Positions 40,251 to 46,641 of a stretch of DNA of 49,943 nt are shown piece after piece (the stretch's first letter is position 1; each line of letters opens with the position of its first letter). The notes under the pieces were generated by a model. That model saw nothing but the letters and a program-made list of their open reading frames with translations. It was not told the DNA's origin and made no database searches. Position numbers and translations under genes: made by a program. The stretch comes from CAZJYC01 sp964550165 (GTDB lineage Bacteria > Acidobacteriota > Aminicenantia > Aminicenantales > Aminicenantaceae): the NCBI GenBank assembly GCA_964550165.1, contig CAZJYC010000010.1, positions 1 to 49,943 on the forward strand. Direction: 5' to 3'.

Positions 40251-41171
40251 ATGTACGCCCTGGAGATTGAAAAAGTTTCAAAAAGGTTCGGCGATTTCTA
40301 TGCAGTCAAAGGATTATCTTTTAAAGTTCCCAAAGGAACAGTTTACGGACTCTTAGGGCCAAACGGAGCAGGAAAGACAACCACCATCCGCATGGCCATG
40401 AACATCATCATTCCGGATGAAGGCGGGATCAAAGTCCTCGACCAGAAGATGGACGAAGCGATGAAAGAGAGAATAGGATATCTCCCCGAAGATAGGGGGC
40501 TTTATCCAAAGATGAAAGTCGGGGAGCTTCTGCTTTTTGTGGCTGAGCTCAAAGGTCTGAAGAGCGCAGCGGCACGGAAGGCTATTGATTTCTGGCTGAA
40601 AAGGCTGGACCTTTTGGACTGGAAAAACAAGAAAGTTGAAGAACTCTCTCGAGGAATGCAGCAAAAGCTTCAGTTTATCGTCACCGTTATCCATGAGCCA
40701 GAGCTGATTATCCTTGATGAGCCATTTGGCGGACTTGACCCTGTGAACACAAAGCTTTTGAAGGATATCATGCTGGAGATGAAGGACAAAGGAGGAACCA
40801 TAATTTTTTCCACTCACCGCATGGAGCAGGTCGAGATGATCTGTGACAATATCTGTTTGATCAACAAGGCGGAAATGGTCCTCGAAGGAAATCTAAGCCA
40901 AATCAAAAGGCGCTACGGCAAAAATGCAGTCATTCTGGATTATGAGGGAGATGCAAACTTTATCCGAGATTTGCCTGAGGTCGAAAAAATTGATGACTAC
41001 GGAAAGTTCATGGAGATTAAATTCAAGGAAAGATACAATCCGCAAGACCTCCTTCCGAAGCTGGTGGGGAAGATTCGGATTAACAAATTTGAAGTCAGAG
41101 AGCCGACATTGAACGCCATTTTCATCGAGAAAGTAGAGGAGAGAGATGAGGAACATATTCTCAGTCATTAA
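40251..41171 (+). CDS. NatA-like ABC transporter ATP-binding protein
   Basis: The 306-residue ATPase has Walker A GPNGAGKTT, Q-loop LPEDRGLYP, signature LSRGMQQKLQ, Walker B LIILDEPFGGLDP and H-loop IFSTHRMEQ. A C-terminal extension of about 80 residues (from about 225) follows, as in NatA. NatAB in Bacillus exports sodium, but the family is broad (drugs, lipids, antibiotics). AGAGGA precedes the start. Its end overlaps the permease gene by 26 bases. The call to the ABC-2 type is firm; the substrate is not known. Confidence 0.9.
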   Translation: MYALEIEKVSKRFGDFYAVKGLSFKVPKGTVYGLLGPNGAGKTTTIRMAMNIIIPDEGGIKVLDQKMDEAMKERIGYLPEDRGLYPKMKVGELLLFVAELKGLKSAAARKAIDFWLKRLDLLDWKNKKVEELSRGMQQKLQFIVTVIHEPELIILDEPFGGLDPVNTKLLKDIMLEMKDKGGTIIFSTHRMEQVEMICDNICLINKAEMVLEGNLSQIKRRYGKNAVILDYEGDANFIRDLPEVEKIDDYGKFMEIKFKERYNPQDLLPKLVGKIRINKFEVREPTLNAIFIEKVEERDEEHILSH

Positions 41172-42420
41172 GAGAGAATACCTTCAAATCGTTAAAACCA
41201 AAGGATTTATCATCGGAACAATCTTAGGGCCAGTTCTTATGGCTGCTCTGATTGCTGTTCCCATCATCGGCCAGCTCGTTTCTGTGGGAAAGCAGGAAAC
41301 GATCGGAGTGGTTGATTTGAGCCGGGAAGCCTTTGAAGGATTGGAGAGGAAGCTGGATGTTAAGCTCAAGGATGGCATGCGGCGTTATATTCTCAGAAAA
41401 TTCGAGCCTGAAGCCAGGATTGAAGAATTAAGGGCTGAATTGAGCCAGAAAGTCCTGAACAAGGAGCTGTCTGGCTACATTTTTATTCCCGAGGATGTGT
41501 CTGAGGGGGGAGAGGCTGAGTATGTTTCCCAGCATACGACTGATTTTGAAAAGATCAGAAGCATCAACCAGGCTTTAAACAGTGTGGTCGTCGAGAGAAG
41601 GCTGAAAAAGGAGGGATTAAGTCCTGAGAAAATCGCCCAGTATATCCGACCGGTGAAGTTAACACCGGTCAAGGTGACGAAAAAAGGGGAGGAGAGGGAC
41701 GTGATGGCGACCTTCTGGCTCTCCTATTTTATGGTCATCATCCTTTACACGACTCTTTTCTTCTACGGGGCGATCATCATGAGAGGCGTCATCGAAGAGA
41801 AGAGTTCAAGAGTCGTGGAGGTTATTCTGTCTTCCTTAAAGCCCTTCCATCTCATGGTGGGAAAGATTCTTGGGATCGGGGCTGTAGGCTTGACCCAGTA
41901 TTCGATCTGGGCCCTGTTCGGATTCGCGGCAACCCACTACAGCCGGCCGCTCGCTTCCTCATTCATTTCCCTGCCAGCGGATTTTCGGCTCCCGAGCGTT
42001 CCTCCCTATATTTTCATCTATTTTGTCATCTTTTTCCTTCTCGGCTATTTTCTCTACGGAACTTTATATGCGGCTGTTGGCTCCATGGTCAATTCAGAAA
42101 AAGAGGCGAATCAGCTCCTTTTCCCGATAACCATGTTTCTGATTATTCCCATCATGCTCATCATGTTTGTCATGAGAAGCCCGGACAGCAAGTTTTCCGT
42201 GGTCATCTCCATGATTCCCTTTTTTGCTCCGATCTTGATGCTCCTCCGTATCAGCATCCTTCTTCCGCCTTTCATCCAGGTTGGGGGGTCAATCGTCCTG
42301 TTGCTTGTGACAGTGCTATTGATGATCTGGCTTACGTCCAAGATTTACCGGGTAGGAATTCTGATGTACGGCAAGCGTCCGAGTTTCGCCGAGATCATCA
42401 AGTGGGTTCGGTATAAGTAA
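41146..42420 (+). CDS. NatB-like ABC-2 permease
   Basis: The 424-residue partner of the ATPase starts MRNIFSVIKREYLQIVKTKGFI, a typical ABC-2 N-terminus. A first membrane helix, then a large extracytoplasmic domain (about 50-185), then five or six helices (for example YFMVIILYTTLFFYGAIIM and IFIYFVIFFLLGYFLYGTLY) follow. The motif RGVIEEKSSRVVEVILSSLKP is diagnostic of NatB/YhaP-type permeases. GAGGAGAG ahead of the ATG lies inside the ATPase gene, so translation is coupled. Confidence 0.9.
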   Translation: MRNIFSVIKREYLQIVKTKGFIIGTILGPVLMAALIAVPIIGQLVSVGKQETIGVVDLSREAFEGLERKLDVKLKDGMRRYILRKFEPEARIEELRAELSQKVLNKELSGYIFIPEDVSEGGEAEYVSQHTTDFEKIRSINQALNSVVVERRLKKEGLSPEKIAQYIRPVKLTPVKVTKKGEERDVMATFWLSYFMVIILYTTLFFYGAIIMRGVIEEKSSRVVEVILSSLKPFHLMVGKILGIGAVGLTQYSIWALFGFAATHYSRPLASSFISLPADFRLPSVPPYIFIYFVIFFLLGYFLYGTLYAAVGSMVNSEKEANQLLFPITMFLIIPIMLIMFVMRSPDSKFSVVISMIPFFAPILMLLRISILLPPFIQVGGSIVLLLVTVLLMIWLTSKIYRVGILMYGKRPSFAEIIKWVRYK

Positions 42421-42466
42421 GAGATTTTCTTTCCTTCTTTAAGCGAAAAACACTCATTCTAGACTC

Positions 42467-42500
42467 GAAAAGACCTGAAAGGACCTTCCAGGCCTTTTCC
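42467..42500 (+). terminator. Possible terminator hairpin after the ABC exporter
   Basis: GAAAAG and CTTTTC at the ends, then CCTG and CAGG, pair with one mismatch around AAAGGACCTTC. The rest of the loop can pair on itself. It is not followed by a clean T-run, so termination is uncertain. The sigma-factor cassette begins about 110 bases later. Confidence 0.35.
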
Positions 42501-42611
42501 AATCAACCTACGCAAAACAGAAAAAAACAGTTCATATTATTTTTTTCGCGAGTGAACCTTTTTAAAAATTATTCCGTAGTAATCTGTGAAGATTCGCTCG
42601 AGAGGTCAAGC

Positions 42612-43037
42612 ATGGAAACACTGAAAAGAAAGGCTCGGATTGCAGGATTAATCCTGGCGCCGTTTCTCTTGATCGCTTGCCTTAACATTGCCGTTGTCGA
42701 GGACGTTAAAAATCCGGACCGCTATTTCAAGAGGGCTTACAGCCAGATTGAAGAAATTCATCGCCAGTATCCCAACAGGGAGAAGAGAGCCCATCGTCTC
42801 CATCTTCTCGTCTACGACAGCTCAGACCAGGATCTCATCAGGATCACAGCCCCCCTCTGGCTGGTTAACGGCTGCTTGGACCTCGGAATGAAAGCCGCAG
42901 AAAATGGTGATGACTTTGATTTTGAAGAGAGGTATGATTTCGACTGGCGGGCCATCAAGGACTTGGGCAAGTTTGGCCAGGGACTCCTGGTTGAAATCGA
43001 GGATGAGAAGGACAAGATATTGATTTGGCTGCAATGA
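42612..43037 (+). CDS. Lipoprotein with the cassette's shared C-terminal domain
   Basis: From the ATG at 42612, preceded by GAGAGG, the product is 141 residues. It has a lipoprotein signal (GLILAPFLLIAC, Cys23). The C-terminal half, LIRITAPLWLVNGCLDLGM to LVEIEDEKDKILIWLQ, aligns clearly with the ends of the proteins at 44461 and 45325. All three show the pattern V-R-I-T-x-P-x-x-L-V, a mostly acidic helix pair, then L-x-E-I-E-D-E-x-x-x-I-x-I-W. An open frame back to 42552 lacks a ribosome site. I infer an exported or outer-membrane partner of the sigma/anti-sigma switch. The domain resembles the SHOCT-like/LiaX-YvlB-type C-terminal module known in Gram-positive envelope-stress proteins; I cannot confirm this. 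Confidence 0.75.
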   Translation: METLKRKARIAGLILAPFLLIACLNIAVVEDVKNPDRYFKRAYSQIEEIHRQYPNREKRAHRLHLLVYDSSDQDLIRITAPLWLVNGCLDLGMKAAENGDDFDFEERYDFDWRAIKDLGKFGQGLLVEIEDEKDKILIWLQ

Positions 43038-43050
43038 TGTAACTTCTGTT

Positions 43051-43656
43051 TTGATCTTGAAAATTGTCTCAGAAATGAAAGAAAAAAGGGTCGAGGAGTA
43101 TGAGAACACCCACTCTCTTGTCGAAAAAATTAAGCAAGGAGACAGAGAAGCTTTCATGAAAGTCGCAGCTCTTTACCAGAAAAAGGTTTTCCTGCTGGCG
43201 TTCTCTTTCTTCCGTAACAGGGAAGATGCTTTGGACATCGTCCAGGAAACTTTTTTGAGGTTCTACCAGAGAGTCCATCTTTATAGAGAAGGGGAGAATT
43301 TCCAGAACTGGCTTCTCCAGATTGCCAAGAACATTTGCATCGATTATTACCGCAAGCACCGCAGTAAAAACAGGGAGTGGGATAGGGAAAAACCCATCGA
43401 GGAGATGAACTTAGCCGCCCAAAACGATCAAGACCCTTTTCGCTCCTCCGACCTCAGGAGTATATTCTCGGCCTGCCTGAAAAGATTGGCCAAGAAACAA
43501 AGGATGATATTCGTGATGAAGCATTATAACCACCTTAAATACAGGGAAATCGCCCAGATCCTGGGCATTTCTTTGGGAACAGTCAAATCCCTCCACTTCA
43601 AGGCTGTTCACAATCTCAGGGGCCTGATGGCCCCATATCTGGGGAGACAGCTATGA
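43051..43656 (+). CDS. ECF-family RNA polymerase sigma factor
   Basis: Sigma-2 (about 25-90) contains REAFMKVAALYQKKVFLLAF and DALDIVQETFLRFYQ, which bind core enzyme and melt the -10. Sigma-4 (about 140-195) carries LAKKQRMIFVMKHYNHLKYR and the helix-turn-helix EIAQILGISLGTVKS. Regions 1 and 3 are missing, as in all ECF factors. Length is 201 residues from 43051; the ATG at 43075 (MKEKRVEEY) is an equally good start, and neither has a clear ribosome site. The 4-base ATGA overlap with the next gene is the standard sigma/anti-sigma arrangement. Confidence 0.92.
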   Translation: MILKIVSEMKEKRVEEYENTHSLVEKIKQGDREAFMKVAALYQKKVFLLAFSFFRNREDALDIVQETFLRFYQRVHLYREGENFQNWLLQIAKNICIDYYRKHRSKNREWDREKPIEEMNLAAQNDQDPFRSSDLRSIFSACLKRLAKKQRMIFVMKHYNHLKYREIAQILGISLGTVKSLHFKAVHNLRGLMAPYLGRQL

Positions 43657-44459
43657 AAGACTGCAAAAAATATGAAAAGGATTTTGTCGCTTTCCTCTAT
43701 GGGGAGATTGAGGATAAAGACCGCAGGCTGATGGAATCTCACCTGGATGGTTGTGTGTCTTGCAGGAGAGAGATAGAGCGGCTGAAAAAGATTTTTCAAG
43801 GAGCAGACTCTTTAAGCATGGACATCGAAGAGGCTATGGCTTCTGTGGACTGGGAAGCCCTGCCGAGGCAGATTTCAGAAAATGTTTTCAAGCAAAAAGG
43901 ACACATGCCTCAAGAATCATGGCTAAAAAGGCTCTCCAGCTTCCTTGCCCAGCCCCGGTTAAAGCCGGTTTACGCCGGCGTCCTTTTAGGGATCTTGATC
44001 GGTTCTGCGATGACTTTCTTCGTTTTGAGGGCTCCTCTTCAGCAAGGGCCGAGGACAGGCGGGTTCTATGTATCTCCGAATTTTTTAGAGAGAGTGGAGC
44101 TGGAGATGGCAAGGCGGGAAACCCTGGAATACCTTGAGAGAAGTCAGTACTTGCTTCTGGATTTTATCCAATCCCCCTCTGAGAAGTCGGCAGAGTTCTG
44201 GCAGAGTGAATTTGTTTCCCAGAAGACCAGGGGTCTCCTGGAGAAGAAGAAGTACATCAATTCTCAACTGGATAAATTTCAGATGGCCAAAGCCAAGATG
44301 ATTTGCGACCAGATTGAGTTACTGTTTTATGAATTGACCCAGATCAGTGTCAGCCTCTCCGCAGAGGAGGTCAAGAGGCTTCAAACGATGATCGAAGACA
44401 AGCAGATTTTGCTTAAGATAAATTTATTGAAAAGAGAGCTGGAAAAAAGCGAGGTTTAA
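43653..44459 (+). CDS. Zinc-finger anti-sigma factor, membrane-bound
   Basis: The N-terminal domain has the HX3CX2C zinc signature (His30, Cys34, Cys37 in HLDGCVSC) of ZAS-type anti-sigma factors that hold ECF sigmas inactive. A single membrane helix (about 105-126, VYAGVLLGILIGSAMTFFVL) separates it from an external part of about 140 residues that is mainly helical and may be a coiled coil. That part includes AKAKMICDQIELLFYELTQ and VEELK-type heptads near the end. The outside portion could sense the neighbouring exported proteins. There is no obvious RseP-type cleavage hint. The gene overlaps the sigma start and is followed one base later by the next gene. Confidence 0.9.
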   Translation: MKDCKKYEKDFVAFLYGEIEDKDRRLMESHLDGCVSCRREIERLKKIFQGADSLSMDIEEAMASVDWEALPRQISENVFKQKGHMPQESWLKRLSSFLAQPRLKPVYAGVLLGILIGSAMTFFVLRAPLQQGPRTGGFYVSPNFLERVELEMARRETLEYLERSQYLLLDFIQSPSEKSAEFWQSEFVSQKTRGLLEKKKYINSQLDKFQMAKAKMICDQIELLFYELTQISVSLSAEEVKRLQTMIEDKQILLKINLLKRELEKSEV

Positions 44460-44460
44460 A

Positions 44461-45306
44461 GTGAAAAAAATAATCATAAATCTCGGAACTCTTTTCCTGA
44501 TTTTCCTCCTTATCCAGGCGAACCTGGAAGCTCAGCCGTGTGAGAGCCTTTTTGAGGACGCAAAGATTCTCATTTTTGATATGAAGTGGGAAGCGGCCCA
44601 GAAAAAGCTGGATGAGCTGCTCGAAAAATGCCCGGGCAGTGTCTGGTATTCTCAGGCTGTGTTTTACAAGGCCAAATGCCTTGAGGAGCAGAAGGGAAAA
44701 GAGCTGGAAGCCTTGAACAACTATTTAGGCTACATCGAGCTTAAAGATACCAGCGCAAGCTTGGCCCAGGAGGCTGAAATTTCCGTCATAAAATTAGCTT
44801 ATAAGCTCTACGAAAAAGGAAACAGGTTCTACCTTCAAAAGATCGAAGACAGGCTTTCCAGCTCCAACAAGCAGATTCGGTATTTTGCGGCCTTTCAGCT
44901 GAGCTATGTGAAGGACAAAAGAGCTGCCAGCAAAGCCATTCCGGTCTTGAAGGATATCCTCGAGAGGGAAAGGGATGAGGAGCTCAAAGACCGTGCCAAA
45001 ATAGCTCTTCTCAGGGTCGACCCGAATGCCCTCACGGGTTTCGAAGAGAGGAGATATGAAAGAAAAGCAAAAGTCCTGAACATAGAAATCTATAAAGAGG
45101 GAAAAAGGGCTCCGGCCGTAAAGATCAGAATTCCCTGGGCTCTGGCTGAGCTCGCCTTGAGTGCTATTTCTGAAGAGGACAGGATGGAGATGAAGAAAAA
45201 AGGCTATGGTCTGGACAGAATCATCAAAGAGCTGACAGAGGTACAAGGAAATATCATCGAGATAGAAGGAGAGGATGGGACAATTTTCAAGATATGGATA
45301 GATTAA
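44461..45306 (+). CDS. Exported helical-repeat protein with the shared C-terminal domain
   Basis: The start is a GTG, one base after the anti-sigma stop, with GAGG ahead. A signal peptide (KKIIINLGTLFLIFLLIQANLEA) precedes a helical-repeat region. The first part reads as TPR units (LFEDAKILIFDMKWEAAQKK, CPGSVWYSQAVFYKAKCLEE), the second as HEAT-like units (SNKQIRYFAAFQLSYVKDKR, AIPVLKDILERERDEELKDR). The last 75 residues repeat the cassette domain: VKIRIPWALAELALSAI to IIEIEGEDGTIFKIWID. It totals 281 residues. Helical repeats bind partners, so this protein may gather signals outside the cytoplasm and deliver them to the anti-sigma. That role is inference. Confidence 0.8.
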   Translation: MKKIIINLGTLFLIFLLIQANLEAQPCESLFEDAKILIFDMKWEAAQKKLDELLEKCPGSVWYSQAVFYKAKCLEEQKGKELEALNNYLGYIELKDTSASLAQEAEISVIKLAYKLYEKGNRFYLQKIEDRLSSSNKQIRYFAAFQLSYVKDKRAASKAIPVLKDILERERDEELKDRAKIALLRVDPNALTGFEERRYERKAKVLNIEIYKEGKRAPAVKIRIPWALAELALSAISEEDRMEMKKKGYGLDRIIKELTEVQGNIIEIEGEDGTIFKIWID

Positions 45307-45324
45307 AATGACAGGAGGTATTCG

Positions 45325-45711
45325 ATGAAAAAAGTCGCGATCTTCACTTTGGTAATCTTTGTTCTGAGTTTCATCCTGGCTGGCTTTCTTCTGGCAGACA
45401 GCAAGGATGACCTCCAGGCCATCAAGAAGGCTGTTAAAGAGAATCCCAGCTATGAAGAAGGAAAAGAAGTGAAATGGTTCAAGGTGCTTGTCACAGATGC
45501 AAGGACGAAAAAAGACAGAGTCAGGGTCACGCTGCCCATCGCTTTAGTGGAAGCCGTCTTGAAGTGCGCCAAAGACAAGCATTTCCGGATTCACGACGAT
45601 GAGTGCGATATCGACCTCAAGCAGCTGTTCACGGAACTGAAGAAGCTTGGCCCGATGGTGCTTATCGAAGTCATGGAAGACGATGAAATCATCAAAGTCT
45701 GGTTTGAGTAG
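45325..45711 (+). CDS. Small exported protein consisting of the shared domain
   Basis: This 128-residue protein has a signal peptide (KKVAIFTLVIFVLSFILAGFL), then almost nothing but the cassette domain: KWFKVLVTDARTKKDRVRVT, LPIALVEAVLKCAKD, IDLKQLFTELKKLGPM, VLIEVMEDDEIIKVWFE. A perfect AGGAGGT lies 7 bases before the ATG, suggesting high expression. It is the minimal form of the domain, last in the unit, and is followed by an intrinsic terminator. It could be the abundant periplasmic ligand in the circuit; no known family was recognised beyond the resemblance given for the lipoprotein at 42612. Confidence 0.8.
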   Translation: MKKVAIFTLVIFVLSFILAGFLLADSKDDLQAIKKAVKENPSYEEGKEVKWFKVLVTDARTKKDRVRVTLPIALVEAVLKCAKDKHFRIHDDECDIDLKQLFTELKKLGPMVLIEVMEDDEIIKVWFE

Positions 45712-45738
45712 CTTCAGGCAAATTCCTTAAGAATTGTG

Positions 45739-45774
45739 AAGGGAAATGGATGCTCTTCCGTTTCCCTTTTTTTA
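45739..45774 (+). terminator. Intrinsic terminator of the sigma-factor operon
   Basis: AAGGGAAATGGA pairs with TCCGTTTCCCTT (one G-T pair) around TGCTCT, and a run of seven Ts follows. The downstream gene on the minus strand ends 12 bases away, so the site may serve both directions. Confidence 0.85.
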
Positions 45775-45785
45775 TTTTTAAGACT

Positions 45786-46301
45786 TCATCGATACCCTAA
45801 AATCTTTTTCGCTTTCACAAAGTAGCCCTCAATAAGAATATCCTGCGGATAATAATTCCAGATGAGATTCCAGAACTTGCTTTTCTTCACGGGAATGATT
45901 TCTATCGCAAAGCCTTCCAGCATTTTTTTGAGGGCAAGATCGCTGAACCTGTAGTATTCCACTCCGTGCCGGGGAAAGCAGAAAGGTACAGTTAAAAAGA
46001 GAGTGCCACCTGTTTTCAGTATTCTTCTCGTTTCTTCCAGGGCGATGTGAGGATACTCCAGGTGTTCCAGGACGTCGAACATCAGCACCGTATCGAAGTG
46101 AGCATCCGGAAAGCTGATGCCTTTCTGGATGTCAGCGATGACATCGGGATGACATTCCGGGCTGATATCGAGCCGAATGGCGTCTTCTGAATAGGCTCTC
46201 CAGCCGCAGCCAATATCAAGGACTTTTCCCGCACTGGCGACATATCTCTTTATTAACTTGTCTCTCTTCCTGCGCCAGTACGTCCTGCCGACATGTCTCA
46301 T
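45786..46301 (-). CDS. SAM-dependent class I methyltransferase
   Basis: Motif I reads VLDIGCGWRAYSEDAIRLDI, motif II is HFDTVLMFDVLEHLEY, and motif III follows as ETRRILKTGGTLFLTVPFCF. These match the type 11 (UbiE/small molecule) methyltransferases often found in polysaccharide and natural-product gene sets. The 171-residue length is short: the cap before motif I is only about 25 residues. No ribosome site is visible and the upstream region is the long palindrome, so a longer native start cannot be excluded. Substrate unknown. Confidence 0.82.
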   Translation of the reverse strand: MRHVGRTYWRRKRDKLIKRYVASAGKVLDIGCGWRAYSEDAIRLDISPECHPDVIADIQKGISFPDAHFDTVLMFDVLEHLEYPHIALEETRRILKTGGTLFLTVPFCFPRHGVEYYRFSDLALKKMLEGFAIEIIPVKKSKFWNLIWNYYPQDILIEGYFVKAKKILGYR

Positions 46302-46641
46302 ATTTTTGCTTTTGACGCTCTAAGTTTTATTGGAAACGGATGGCTATCTAAAGACAATGTAATTTATTAAAAAAAGGCTCTCTTCCATTTTGTGTGGCTC
46401 GTCTGATAGCCTCTCCAGGATGGCCTCGCTCCCCTTCAGGTTTTTCACGCCGTTCCCTCGCCGCCCGACTCCGTCGGGTTTCCTCGGAGGGCAGCTCGGG
46501 AAGGCTAAACCTTCAATGGTCGCTTCGGCCATCTCTGAGAGGCTTTCTTGCTGCCTACATCTCCTTCATCCACACAAAATGGAAGAGAATCTAAAAAAAG
46601 AAAGAACAGATATCCTCCACAGAGCTCGGCTTCTTGGCTGT
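46302..46641. repeat. Long nested palindrome, left of the propeller gene
   Basis: The outer arms at 46379-46397 and 46570-46588 are perfect 19-base complements (for example TTCCATTTTGTGTGG and its partner). Inner arms at 46408-46425 (AGCCTCTCCAGGATGGCC) and 46527-46544 pair with two mismatches, and a small hairpin CCCGA/TCGGG sits at 46464-46478. The whole folds as one long branched stem of about 210 bases. No gene was found in it; it is GC-rich compared with its borders. It is either a MITE-like element or a structured RNA. Confidence 0.75.
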
